Assembly: GCA_947471745.1 (NCBI GenBank)
Contig: CANJKZ010000267.1
Location: 885,001-949,000 of the forward strand
Reading direction: 5' to 3'
DNA: 64,000 nt
Origin: Closterium sp. Naga37s-1
Taxonomy: Eukaryota; Streptophyta; Zygnematophyceae; Desmidiales; Closteriaceae
Shown here: piece by piece, positions 39,115 through 51,175 of the stretch
Position numbering within the stretch: the first letter of the stretch is position 1
How the letters are laid out: every line of letters starts with the position of its first letter
The notes under the pieces: model-generated
The model's database searches: none
The model's input: the letters and a program-made list of their open reading frames with translations, nothing else
What the model was told of the DNA's origin: nothing
Program-made: the position numbers and the translations under genes

Positions 39115-39213
39115 CTTGAGCTGCGAGGCTGGCGCATGTCGGCACGCCGGCGTTGGCGACAGCGACGAACGAGTTGAAATGCGCGGTTACCACTAGGAGG
39201 CGAAGAACGACGA
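39115..39213 (-). pseudogene. leader exon of lectin gene 2, 3' piece
   Basis: From the transposon A insertion to donor CTCAAG|GTACCG. It encodes the second half of the hydrophobic leader (LLVVTAHFNSFVAVANAG, then VPTCASLAAQ). It rejoins 57496-57350 when transposon A and one copy of the 2-bp TC/GA duplication are removed. Confidence 0.85.
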
Positions 39214-39223
39214 CATCCCAAAA
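39214..39223 (+). repeat. terminal inverted repeat of transposon A, left
   Basis: CATCCCAAAA; partner at 57340-57349. One base differs from the first ten bases of transposon B ends. Confidence 0.85.
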
Positions 39224-39249
39224 TTCAGAACGCCGAAATCACTTTGAGA

Positions 39250-39440
39250 ATGATGGTGACCCCAGAGTCACCCTCACGGGGAGACCCACAAGTTCACTCG
39301 GTGTTACCTACGGCCTACCCTCAGACACGGGCGACGTCAGCGACGACCGCACCCCTTAGCGCCCACAGTGGTAACATGACGTTCGACCAATCGGAACGGT
39401 TTACAGTTCGTGGGGAGACCCCGAGGTTACCCCAACGTTG
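39250..39440. promoter_or_regulatory. left subterminal repeats of transposon A
   Basis: GGTGACCCCAGAGTCACC at about 39255, then GTGTTACC and GAGGTTACCCC. The inverse of the right arm contains GGTGACCCCGAGGTCACC. Such clustered short motifs are typical binding sites for CACTA-type accessory proteins; binding here is inference. Confidence 0.65.
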
Positions 39441-39806
39441 GCGGGAATGTCACTGGCTGTTTATTTTGGCGCTTCTTTGCTTCTCCCGAGGCTGCGACGT
39501 TCGGGAATTCCAAACCTGTGATATGTTGATCTCGATACAAATGCTACTGGTATTGACAACTATATTTTGTTCAGTACTGCAAGGTGTATTACATCCTATT
39601 TTGGGACACTTGCAATGATAAGAGTCACGCTCCAACATGACCACAGAATATCTGGCACTAAACATATCGGAACGCCAGCCTGTGAATACACACACTTCTC
39701 GCAAGCCTAGTGTACCTAACTATCTCATATTATTCCAAAGCAATCACAAAATATATTTCATAAACCCAGCGCAACGGTGGCCAAGGGAATATAACAACTG
39801 CACATT

Positions 39807-42800
39807 TCAAACACCACCATGTCGCACCCCCTCGGCCCACTTGTTCAACAACCAGGTCCTTGTTCGGGCAAACGACCTCACGATGTGCACAACACGCCTA
39901 AGGTGGGCTATCGGAACAATAACACATGCCTCGGGATCCCCGATTGCCTCCAGCTTCACACAACCTGTGATGTCGTCCACGCCGAGCTCCTTCCATGGCT
40001 TTATATAAACCACCTCGTGCAACGGAGAGCCAGGCCCGTCCCTGGCCTTGCGTGCTTGCATCAGCAAGAGCACCTGGCCATAGCTTCCACCACGCGCCTC
40101 GGACCCATATGCCACGAACGAGAACACAGTTGTGCCGTGGTGCGATGGTGCTGCCCGTGCATACTTGGCCGACGCCTCGCCTGTGCGCACATCTGGTGCT
40201 GGCAAGGCAACAGCACGGTGTATCTGTGGTGGGCGACATCCACAAAGACACAGCACGGAATGGGGGGAGGAGACCAGGGGTTGCGGGGTTTACTGATAAC
40301 CTGTCTGGTTAGTAGCATGGGGTGATGCATGTGGCAGAAGATGCGACGTTGTGAGTCCGTGATGGTGACTGCGTAAACCAGGGCAGATGCGGACTAGAGG
40401 TTTAGGGAGTGGGGAGAGATCTACAGTGCCGCTCTGTGCTCTCTGTGACAAGTTAGGGGATGCCAATGGTGCAGGGATGGGTTCAGCAGTATAGTACAGG
40501 GTGTCAAGCCAACACCCCTCTGCTCTAGCCTGTGCAACCTCGCATCACTCTCTTCAGTTCATATCTGAGAACATGCGATTCATGCCCGCCATCCAACTCC
40601 CACTCACCCTTCCATGCTTAGCCCCCACACTCCACCACACTCACCCTTCTACCTCTGTACCCCACCCCATCACACTCACCCTTCTATCTCCGTCCCCCAC
40701 CCCACCACACTTACCCTTCTACCTCTGTCCCCCTCTCCACCACACTTACCCTTCTACCTCTGTCCCCCTCTCCACCACACTCACCCTTCCACCCCTGTCC
40801 CCCACCCCACCACACTCACCCTTCCACCCCTGTCCCCCACCCTATGACACTCTCCCTTCCACCCCTATCCCCCACTCCACCACACTCACCCTTGTACCTC
40901 TGACCTCCACACCACCACACTCACGCTTCCACCTCAGTCCCCCAAATCCCTGACACCCACCCTTCCACCTCTGCCCCCCCACTCCACCACACTCATCCTT
41001 CCACCTCTGCCCCCCCACTCCACCACACTCACCCTTCCACCTCTGTCCCCCACCTAAGACCCTCACCCTTCTCCCTATGTGCCCCACGCCATCACTCTCA
41101 CCCTTTCACCTCCGTCCCCCACTCCACCACACAAACCCTTCCATGAATGTCCCCCACCTCAAGGGTCTAACCCTTCCACCACTGCCCCCCACTCCACCAC
41201 CACACTCACCCTTCCACCTGTTGTCCCCCACCCCTCCTCACCTACCCGCTCTGTCTCCACACTCTACTGTCCCCTCCCCACCATCACCCATGCACCTATG
41301 CGTGCGAGTTCATACCATAGTTTCTGCGCTGCAGTAACCATGGCGGCGCATGACTGCCTGAAACCCGCGGAGCTTGCCCCCAGTGGCATTGTTGTACTGC
41401 TCGAAAACAGATCCCGCTTGTGGAGCAGGGGCAGCCGCAACACGCATCACCGCCGCAGTGCTCGTGAGTGCCGGCCTTCCACTGGTGCGGGCCTGCAACA
41501 GCAATTTCATGTCTCAAGTAAGCGAATGCAGGGACACGGGTGGTGTGCGTGCCGTGCCACAATACAAATATAGTGCACAAAGTAACAGCGAAAATGCGAA
41601 TGGTACTCCAGGCTTACATACCCGCTTAGCAGCGGTGTTGTACACCCGGGCTTCGTCATGGAAGGCTTCAGGCAGCCGTTGCATGGCACTGCGCGTTGAC
41701 GCCCCTTGCAGGATTGCGGACTCAAAGTCCCGCTTGTTGGAGCCTCTGTACGGCTGCTTGCATGCACTGATGTGCGCGTTCTCGAAGGTGGCAGCGGAAT
41801 ACTCACGCGGGTGCCCCCCCCGCCGAATAGCCTCCGGGAGATGGCTCAGGCCATGAATCTTTATCAGATTCCAGCCATCACCATCCCTGGGGAAATGAGT
41901 CATCAGCAGTCGCACCAGTCTGCGCATGCAACAGGACCGGTAGGGAGTAGGTATGGGTGTAGGGTGGTCTTACACATCAGTGGACATGACACGCAGTATG
42001 CATAGAGCTGCATGCTATGGTAAAAGGGTGACTTACTCGGTTGTATCCGTATCCATCTGCTCGAGGGAAGCCTTGGTGTAGGACTCAGCTCGTATGTGGT
42101 TCTGGTGCCAGTCCGCAAAGAAGACCACTGCCTTGAGACGTGTTGGTGCCATTTTCCCCTCGAATAGGAAGGGGAGAACCTGACGTGGGAGAAGCATTGC
42201 CACACATTCAACCATATCGAGCGAACAAGTCAGGCACAGTAGTGGGCATCCGGCACTGCAAGCGGTGGTGGTAGGTGAGTGCCTGCTGCTGGCGGCACTG
42301 CAAGCGGGGCTCTGTGTGAGTACATGCTGCGCACTTAGGGCAGTGCAAGCGGTTTAGGGTGTGAGAGTATGCTGCTGGCGGCTCGCAAGCGGGGCTCTGT
42401 GTGAGTGTATGCTGCGCAAATAGGGCAGGGCAAGCGGTGCACAGTGTGAGAGTATGCCTCTGCCAGTACTGCAAGCGGGCTTCTGTGTGAGGGTGTGCTG
42501 CTAGTGGCACTGCAAGCGGTGCTCTGTGTGAGGGTGTGCTGCTGGTGGCACTGCAAGCGGTGCTCTGTGTGAGGGTGTGCTGCTGGTGGCACTGCAAGCG
42601 GTGCTCTGTGTGAGGGTGTGCTGCTGGATTGTACTGCAAGCGGGGTACTCACCGTTAGCATAGCAGCATGCTCGGCTGCTGAGTAGTAAGAACTCTTCGA
42701 GAAGTAGAGCCCCGTCGGAAGCGGCACCCCAGCAAGTGTGGTGTCGTCGTGGATGTCCCCAAGCCGGCTGCCATGAAAGGACCACCACAACTCCCGGTAA

Positions 42801-45800
42801 GAGCGTCTATCATGCAGTTCAGAACCATACATTTGTCATTCAGCGAACCCATGGACTACCCCACAAACCAAGGACTCACTCGTCCAGAGCTTCGGCATTC
42901 GAGTCGCTTCCCTTAGCCACCTGGACAAATCTGGCAAGAACACCTCCATACAGCACGTGTAGTAGGTCTGGTTTCTGGGCTTGATACGTGTTTCCCCAAT
43001 CGGTTGCCGCGTGATGAAATCTCCACAAGAATGTCTGCAACGTATACGGATTGAGGGTTACACTTCCGGAATCTCTGCGTTACTGACATCTGACCATTGA
43101 GCGTTAGAATGAAAGCCTCACGGTGAGAGTGCATGGCGCTGGTGGCAGTGCAAGTGGTGCTGTGTGAGAGAGAGTGCATGGCGCTGGTGGCAGTGCAAGT
43201 GGTGCTGTGTGAGAGAGAGTGCATGCTGCTGGTGGCAGTGCAAGTGGTGCTGTGTGAGAGAGAGTGCATGGCGCTGGTGGCAGTGCAAGTGGTGCTGTGT
43301 GAGAGAGAGTGCATGCCGCTGGTGGCAGTGCAAGTGGTGCTGTGTGAGAGAGAGTGCATGGCGCTGGTGGCAGTGCAAGTGGTGCTGTGTGAGAGAGAGT
43401 GCATGGCGCTGGTGGCAGTGCAAGTGGTGCTGTGTGAGAGAGAGTGCATGGCGCTGGTGGCAGTGCAAGTGGTGCTGTGTGAGAGAGAGTGCATGGCGCT
43501 GGTGGCAGTGCAAGTGGTGCTGTGTGAGAGAGAGTGCATGCCGCTGGTGGCAGTGCAAGTGGTGCTGTGTGAGAGAGAGTGCATGGCGCTGGTGGCAGTG
43601 CAAGTGGTGCTGTGTGAGAGAGAGTGCATGGCGCTGGTGGCAGTGCAAGTGGTGCTGTGTGAGAGAGAGTGCATGCCGCTGGTGGCAGTGCAAGTGGTGC
43701 TGTGTGAGAGAGAGTGCATGCCGCTGGTTGAACTTACGTCGGGGGTGAGAACTCGGTGCACTTACGTCAATTGGGTGCGTCGACTACTTTTTCAACTCCT
43801 CCGAGTTGTTCTGGATTCCTCGTTGGGCATTCACTGTTCGCCGGTCCTTTAGACCATCCCGGATGACCCACAGGTACTCCTTCCCGACATAACACACCGA
43901 GCACGGCTTGTCGGACCCGAGCTCCCGCGTGCATGAGACCTTGCTTATTTCAGGGTAGTCCCCCACGTACGCGTAAAGCATCGGATACACTGTGTGCACA
44001 TTCCCTAACGGGTCAGTAAGTGTCATGCCCCTGCATAAGACACAAACAACGCGGATCCAGTCAAGCACCATGACAAAAAACCAGAGTCGTTCCTGACTGA
44101 CGGCAATGAGGCCTGCTATTCATCCGTCTGTGAAGCCCTTTGGGAGAACACTTACCACTCTGACACTTGGAAGATGTCATGTAACACGGTTGCCATCGCC
44201 TTTTGAAACAACTGCACCTTCTGGAATGGACTCATTTTGCTGTCTGGCATAGGGAGCAACGCCAGCAACACCTTTCCCGATTCACGCCAGCGCAGTGAGT
44301 ACGGGATGTTGGCGACGGACAGGTAAACAGGCCACACTTTTGTACGCCCGTGCCCGCTGAGCGTTGTGACGTCGGACGCCAGGATGATGGGGCATATGAG
44401 CTCCCCGTTCTTCAGCAGGCTCTGAACGTAGCACAAGGATATGGGGTTAATGCAGAAGGAGAGTGAGTGAGAGGGCGCTGGTGGTGTGTAGTCCACGTCA
44501 TGGGTGGTTGATGTGGCGAATACTTCACTCGCAATCCCTGTATGGTCCAGGGGGGGCATGCGCATAGTGCAGAGGGGGAGTGCAAAGGTGCGCGCTGGAG
44601 ATGTGTAGTCCGGCCCTGAGTGGTTGATGGTTCGCTTCCAACCTCAGAATCACATGCTCCAGTATTCTTCAAGTGGTTGATAGGCAGGACTGAGGGAGGG
44701 TTGGAAAGAGGGCGCTGGTGTTGTGTAGTCCACGCCCGACAGGTTGTTGCCGTGCCTACAATCTCGGAAACCCACGCTCCAGTAATCAGTTGGTGCCGCG
44801 TGCCTTCGAGCTCGGAATCCCATGCCTTGGTATTCTGGGGGGGGGGGGGGGAGGGGACGAGGGTAGGACAGGGAGAGAGAGTTCCGGCGAGGGCGCTGGT
44901 GGTGTGTGGTCCATTCTCTGAGTGGTTGTTGCCGCGCCTCCAAGCTCACATATCCATGCTGCAGTTTTCTGGGTGGTATGAGGGTAGGACAGAGGGAGAG
45001 TGGGGGAGAGGGCACTGGTGGTGTGTATTCCATGCCTTGAGTGGTTGTTGCCACGCCTCCCAGTTCATAATCCCACGCTCTGTGGTCCGGGGGGGGAATG
45101 TGCATGGTTTAGAGGGAGCGAGCGGGAGTGCACCAGTCATGCGGAACCTAGCCAGAGTGGGTAGCACGGCTCCTACCAGCCAAGCGGCGGTATGCTCTAT
45201 GGTTGAGGTGGGTAAGCGAATTGGGCAGAGGGGGGTCGAGCGAGGGCGCCGGAATGTTTTGGCGCCTCACACCTCTGGTGCCATGTCTCAGAGTGTCTGC
45301 ATGGGGGAGGGGCACAGGGCAGAGTTAGAGAGCCCACGTTCTGAGAGTTTGATGTGTTACGCACCTCCTGCCCGTTGTCACAGTGCCGCGTGTGACAGTG
45401 CCATGCTATATGCGGTGCGGAATGTGGGCCTCTGATGGTGCAGAGAATTAATGCTGGTTAAGGACACGCGTGCCGTGATACATTCGTACCTGCGCCATTC
45501 CCCACATGGTGCCCGTTTTCGGGTCCACGTATTTGTGCCCGGGACCATAAGGTGGTGGAGGTCCTTCCGGACGAAGCACGAAACCTTCAGCATTGTCCGG
45601 ATTTCTCCAGAGCTCGTCAATTGCCTGCACAGAGAATCACACGGCGTCACGGATCCTGAACATTGATAGAAAGGAAAGCAAGGCACGGACAATGACAAGC
45701 TTGCTGTCGACTTACCGCGCAAATATTGGTGTGCTGCACGGTGAAGGGGGTCGGCCAATCTGGCACCGTGATCGTAGATGTGCTGTATTTGCGTGAACCC

Positions 45801-46368
45801 ATAAGTAATCTGAGGCCGTATCGTTCTATGGCACGCTTTGAGCGCCAATGTCGGACGGCTGCTAGGTTGAGACCCCGCGCCCCAAGTATCCTCATCAGCA
45901 GCGCGGTGTCCGCAGCGAGCATGCCGCGCCCGTTGTTCGCGCCCATAACCAGGCGCCATATAGCAAACTCGGTGTCGAAAGGCACCCGGGCACGGCGGTG
46001 ATCCCTCAAGGGATCACGTTCGGCGGCAGATTCCGCACTGTCGTTGCTCGATCTAGCGCCTGAGGCTGTATCTCCTGTCGTCGCGGGTGCCACGCCAGTG
46101 CCAACGTCCAGCTGGAGTGCTGGTACGTTCTCCGAAGCAGGAGGCGTGGCGGCGGGTTGAGCTGTTGGCTGCTCGTCACGGTTTCCTCGAAATGCCTCAA
46201 ATGGATCTGGGACGGCTCCGCTGGCATTGCCTGACCGGCCACTCGTTGGCGCTCAGCTATACACGGCGGGTTCGTCCGCTCGTGAGTCTCTCGTTCCATG
46301 TATGCTGCGAATGTGCGGTCGCAGTATCCGCACGACCATCGTTGGGCTCGTATCGTTCCATCGTCCAT
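39807..46368 (-). CDS. Plavaka-type transposase of transposon A, multi-exon
   Basis: Predicted exons: 46368-45716, 45624-45490, 44421-44156, 44030-43766, 43034-42880, 42806-42653, 42255-42037, 41919-41622, 41492-about 41336, 40223-39807. In order: C2H2-like finger (CGYCDRTFAAYMERETHE); FDTEFAIWRLV block; AIDELWRNPDNAE and GTMWGMAQ; the catalytic start ICPIILASDVTTLSG with VWPVYLSVANIP; YAYVGDYPEISKVSC with a CSVC pair; KPDLLHVLYGGVL; AAEHAAML; LIKIHGLSHLPE, SAATFENAHI and GSNKRDFESAI; C-terminal IVPIAHLRR and LLNKW. These match the Plavaka (CMC/KDZ-related) order known from fungi. Defects: a frame change near 46250, an in-frame TAG at 43786-43784 and a phase mismatch at the 42255 exon, so the copy is probably inactive or partly mis-assembled. 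Confidence 0.8.
40605..41275. repeat. intronic minisatellite, core caccacactcacccttccac
   Basis: About 18 units of roughly 35 bp, rich in C and with cccttccacc steps, in the last transposase intron. Confidence 0.92.
42256..42640. repeat. intronic minisatellite, core ggcactgcaagcggtgctct
   Basis: About eight units (44-bp basic unit; variants with longer spacing in the left part) in the intron between the exons ending at 42653 and starting at 42255. The last unit supplies the acceptor CTTGCAG, so each unit carries a potential acceptor. Confidence 0.88.
43115..43735. repeat. intronic 45-bp minisatellite, core ggtggcagtgcaagtggtgc
   Basis: About 14 near-identical 45-bp units with small variants (gcatggcgct, gcatgccgct, gcatgctgct). 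A multiple of three, so all frames stay open; the resulting long frames are not genes. Confidence 0.95.
44460..45260. repeat. degenerate long-unit intronic repeat in the transposase
   Basis: Four to five diverged units of about 140-160 bp with the shared core gagggcgctggtggtgtgta and a gtggttgttgcc block, within the 1.07-kb intron between exons 45490 and 44421. It includes a G-run of 15 at 44837-44851. Confidence 0.75.
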
Positions 46369-47577
46369 GATACTGTGGCCAGCATCTGCACGTCAATTTG
46401 TTGACACGAACTGTGACAAACATTCCAATGACTCTATACATGTTCCTCTGCCCTCCACGGTATGACTGATCCATCACCATCACCGTCGTCCCGCCAAAAC
46501 CTAGATCAGAGCCTAGCTTTCGGAAATGTGATGCGCAAACCCGGCGCTAAACACGCGAGCCCATGGGTTTGACCGATCTCCCTCCAATACGCCGCTAGCG
46601 CATAAATCGGAGCTGGCACGATGTCTCTACCTAACGAGTCGCCATCAGCGCCAACGAAATAATATGTACGCGTCCAATTCGGACACCTTCGGTGATTGAT
46701 GCCCGGCATCACCCGCTAACCACGGCCTGACTACGCATTCAACGGAGTAGCTAGCGCTAGATGGGATTCTTTGGTGTGATCTGGTCCTGCCAGGCTAGGC
46801 GTGAGGCACAAATGGGACTTACGTCGCGGGGAGTTTTATCAGGGCATGCAATTCAGCGGGCTGCGACGAGAATGGGTTGATACAGTCTGCCTCGTGGTTC
46901 ACTGTGATAATTTCTCGTTTTAGAACAACCAACAAGCACGAACACCAAGTCTGCTGCTAGCGAATTTGATAACTACCCTTCCCGACCATTCCAGCGTGTT
47001 CTCCAACCGCTTTACACCGTGGAACATATTCCGATAACCACTCACACCCAGTGACACGATGAATGAGTGGCTCATAGGCAGTAACCCGATAACGCCAGTG
47101 GTGTGCGAAAGTAGGGTTTCTTCGCGCTCCTGTGTCGTGCGAATACGGTGAATCACATCCAAACAGAATACTGTGGTTTCCGACAAGGATTTGGCATGGT
47201 GTGTCAAAACTCACCTGACCCTCGCATAGTACAATCCGCTTCTGTCACTATATCTGCGCTTTGGTACTACAAAGGTGCCACGCGTCAAATGTAGTTGATG
47301 TATGTTCAGCTTGCTGTAAGTTTCTTCTCGACAGTCTGTGACGTTCGAGACATCACTGTTTTGTGACTCGTTATAATTTCCCATCCAAAATGTGTGATGT
47401 GTGGAACATGCGCTTCGTCACAGATGTGCACCAACCGCGACTCGGGATTTCTTCCCGATGTTCTGCTCCCTGTAAAAAGGGACCTAGCAAGATATAACCA
47501 GCCACACCATCCATTCTTCAGTGCATTATTGCAAGTCGCTACCACCTGTGTTCAGCAGCACACCGTCGCCTCATTCC
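46369..47577. promoter_or_regulatory. divergent intergenic region of transposon A
   Basis: 1.2 kb between the transposase start (minus) and the 47578 gene (plus). No ORF is convincing. It probably holds both promoters. No clear TATA box could be assigned. Confidence 0.4.
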
Positions 47578-48561
47578 ATGGCGACGGAGAGAACCTACTC
47601 CGGAAAATGCACGGTGGAGACTCTCATGAGGCTCCAACAGGTTGTGTGCTTCGCTGCTATGCAGGTCGTTTTCACGGAATGGCATTTCCTGGAGGAACAG
47701 CCAACTCCCAAGGGCCTTGTTGACGGGATCAAGCATCTCGCGTTTTCGGGACGGTGCAGTGCGCGTCGCAAACGGGAGAAGTCGATGTCCGAGTACCGTG
47801 CGATTCGGCGGATGCGCGACACCACCAGCATAGAGTGGTTCGAGCACATGTTGATCAAGGCGGCTTTCAACGACCATAACGACGGTGTGGAGTTCCAACG
47901 AGAGTGCTCCCTGTTTATTGAGGCCATTCAAAGACCACACGAAGATCAACACATTGGCTGAAGGATGGCCGGAGCTCATGCGCCCTCGGGCCAAGATTGA
48001 CTACCACGATTATCTGATGGAATGGGCCCACGCCATGGGCTTCGTGGTGAGTGCGTAACAAAACCGTTTCTTGACTCACATCCTATCCTTACGTCTATTG
48101 CGCAGGTTCAAGGCGGCCCATACGATCATCTGTACGCTGCTGACGTCCGAGTTCTGTTTGGGCAGAACGGGAGGCCTCTTCCCGAGGCTCTAATAGTTCC
48201 GGATCGTCGAGGGTGGGTTGGCGGACCTAACGGCATTTCCGTGAGCAACCTCTCCCACGCTCTCGGCATGCTCGCCTGGTGGGAGAAGCAACCCGCAATT
48301 CTCGGTTGCGAGTACCGCCAGGTCGACAAGAACGGTCGGGCCTGGCGTGTAAGGAACAAGGCTGAAGCGGCTCACCTCGCCAAGCTCATTCCCACGATCC
48401 CTCGCCTCGTTAGGCAGAGCTACACCCCTCCCGGTTACTACAGCGCTGGATTCCCGGACGAGGATGATGCCGCTGATGGTTCTGAGGGCGACGATGACGA
48501 CACCACGCAGAGTGGCGATGCAAGCGACAGTGATGCCGAGCGTGAAGGGCTCGTGTTTTAA
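47578..48561 (+). CDS. unrecognised gene of transposon A, one frameshift
   Basis: ATG at 47578. Exon 1 to 48046 (donor TTCGTG|GTGAGTGC), exon 2 48106-48561 (acceptor TTGCGCAG, TAA). Exon 1 is 469 nt, one more than a multiple of three, and the frame visibly switches at about 47926 (reading FIEA before, FKDHTKINTLAEGWPELM after). One extra base there explains everything and leaves a 307-residue protein. It is helical and basic at first (GRCSARRKREKSMSEYRA). Exon 2 has a WVGGPNGISVSNLSHALG stretch and the C-terminus is very acidic (Asp/Glu/Ser). No family recognised and no counterpart seen in transposon B. Role unknown. Confidence 0.6.
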
Positions 48562-51175
48562 TGGATGGCCGTTTACGTCCTGAGGGAGAGTTGACTCACA
48601 GCGTGGTACTTTTTCTTTCTGGTTGGGTGTGCGGTAGCGCTGATGCCTCTCTTTCCTGTAGTAGCATCTCTATTTATCATGCGTATCAGGCAAAACATGG
48701 TTGTAGTTGCTCTTATCGTTATCTGTGTGCGTCACAAAGAATTGGAGCACCCAAAAACGCTGGAAGGGCTACTATGCCTAGGTATGCTAAAAAAAAGTAT
48801 GTACGAAGTTGCCGCAAGGAATGCTCGATGAAACCCTAGAACACAACGAGTACATCTGGCACACTGTAAGGATTGTACAGGTTTGCAACCCCTTTCCCAA
48901 ACCGCGAGAAAACGACTACCGAATGCACCAGTTACCGTGCGAAGGTGAATTCATGTTACTGTTTTCGTCGCAGCTGAAACTGTTATGCAAAATTTGTGAC
49001 CTCGACTAACGTGTACACCACAATAGCGTGGGGTACCGATCTGAACCTATATGCAGCCACTCAGTAGCGGGTAACCTTATCAAAGGACTCTGACACGTCA
49101 TTGCGAACCCACCCTCAGACGCGATGCTTTTTTCCAGCGCATATGAAGCACGTGTGCTGGAACTTCGTGACTAGCAACCCTGAGCAACAGTAACCACTTC
49201 GATCACACCTCGTCGATTCGCCAGCCTCTCAGATAGCCCCATTCGTGCTATGCTGGCACAGCTGGCAACATAATCGAGACCTGCGACTCTGGGGAGGGAA
49301 GGGAAAGGGTGACCTTGAGCTTCAAAGGTGCCCATTTCCAAGCATCGCGTTCAATTGTGCTTCACTGATGCATTCCCTTCCCAAACTCGTACCTTCATAT
49401 CCTTCTGCTCCTTCGAATCTCTTCGAGCCACGTTACTCACCACCCCGCCCATTCCTCTATTCCCTTTTCCACGACGCCCCCTCTAGCAGATCACTCTGTC
49501 CGTCCGCTTTTGGCGCACGAGGCGGCACACAAACAGCGTTTCGCGTTTCGCGATGGCCAGGTTCGTTTCTTCAGCTGAACATGTAAGTATTGCTGCAGGT
49601 TCGTTTCTTCAGCTCGTCGGGCTGCTTGTTTGCGCCCAACTGATGCGTGGCAGCACTCTTTCGCCAATGTTTTTGTTGCGCAGGTCTAATTTCCGAACTT
49701 CATATAAGCATGGCCCATTCTGGGATTTCGAGAAGATCGTATGCAGTTTCTGCCGCGTTTGCCGAATCGCATCTCCGAAGACGGTGTGAAGGGCACATCG
49801 CCCACTCTGCCTGAGGTCGCTGCGGTTCCCATCCCATTCCGCCGGTTACACCTCGCTAGAGGACAACACGTTTGGCTGCGCTGAAGGATAACTGTCACTT
49901 CGCACATTTAGCCGCCAATCTGTCCCATCCATGCCTATGAAATGTCGTACACACTTTGATGTGCCCTTGCTGTGCGACAGGTTGAACTTGCCTCTGTTTC
50001 AATTACCGCTCATGCATGCTTATGTTTTGTCTAGCGCTCAAAATCGCCTATGTTCCAAACCTGTGCATTTTTTAACCTAAGAAACCACTCAGCAATGTAT
50101 CACGCTGTTGTACCTAATCGTTGAATCGATGTTGTACAGTTTTGTTGTGCTCACGGTGTATGTTGGTCTAATCTACAGACACAGCACCCTAAAATTCATA
50201 TCGATTAATGCGGTGGTTACCCGGTTTACACGATTTGTTACAACCCATACCTCGTTATTGCCCCTCTTTTTATAGCCAGTTTACATTTTTAGGTGTGCAC
50301 GGAACATTGGTTATCGGAAAACGGTACCCACCGTAAAGGGGACAATGAATGTCTCGAGAGTGCTAAAACAATCTCTAGGGTTTGTCCCAGAGGGATGCTG
50401 GCGCAGTCTCCCAACACTCCCGCCCCCTCTCCACGCATTGTTCATAATAATGTTAGTTGTATGTTGCCCAGAGGTACTTCAGACAGTCCCTTTGCAATGT
50501 ATGTACATTGTTTTCGCCGCGATTTTTTTGTGACGTGGGTGCTATCATGATGTGACATCTCGGCAACATTCGCTGCTCCGTATTAATCTCACGGCGATCT
50601 TTATGCTGCGTCTATTAATTGTTACATTTTGTGAGTGAAACGTGAAAAACAATACGATGGGGATGTATGTAAAACAGGGCAATACATAGTCGTGACGCCG
50701 GCGCAACGACAAGATATCCGCTTCGCGCCGCACCCATCATAACTTAGCCACTGCGGCGATTATGGGTACTGCATAAAGGTCGACCTTTAGATGAAGGCGC
50801 TCCCCGTGTTTTATCAGCGCCAAGTCGCAATATTAGCCACACACGAGTCGGACCACGTATCCGTCGATTGAGAGGCGTGCCAAAATCTATGTGGCATACA
50901 CCTGGCGGATAACGTAAGCCAATCCGACACACGTGGCATGGTTGTACTCGGCTTCACTTGTAGGTTCGGTGTGTCGTCAGATTGACAAGGTACCCTCCGA
51001 TTTTAACGTGAGCGTGGTTGGTATCCATCACGATGCAGACAACGGTGCCTTGCATTGTAGTTAAAATACCTGAATGTAGAGTGAGGGTCTGTTCAGGCGC
51101 ATCGCTTTAGGCCCTCGCAACCTCCGTTTTCTTCAGGGCAACCCTTGCGCCAACTTGGCGACAGCGCAATCAGCT
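48562..51175. other. region between the two plus-strand genes of transposon A
   Basis: 2.6 kb. A small frame at 49553-49789 ends with a Cys-rich segment (KHGPFWDFEKIVCSFCRVC) faintly like a BED finger, but its neighbours are not open. The duplicated phrase ggttcgtttcttcagct occurs at 49559 and 49599. TTTTCTTCAG at 51129-51138 may be an acceptor just upstream of the 51176 ATG, so a non-coding or short 5' exon could lie here. Otherwise nothing supported. Confidence 0.4.

Noticed and set aside
42913..43852. Repeat proteins of about 190-280 residues on both strands
   Set aside because: Shadow frames of a 45-bp minisatellite, lying in a transposase intron with clear flanking exons.
43133..46404. 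Plus-strand genes opposite the transposase
   Set aside because: Transposase motifs and consistent intron phases are on the minus strand; plus-strand frames are shadows.
49553..49789. BED-finger gene in transposon A
   Set aside because: Only a short Cys-rich stretch; flanking sequence is not open and no splice combination in frame was found.
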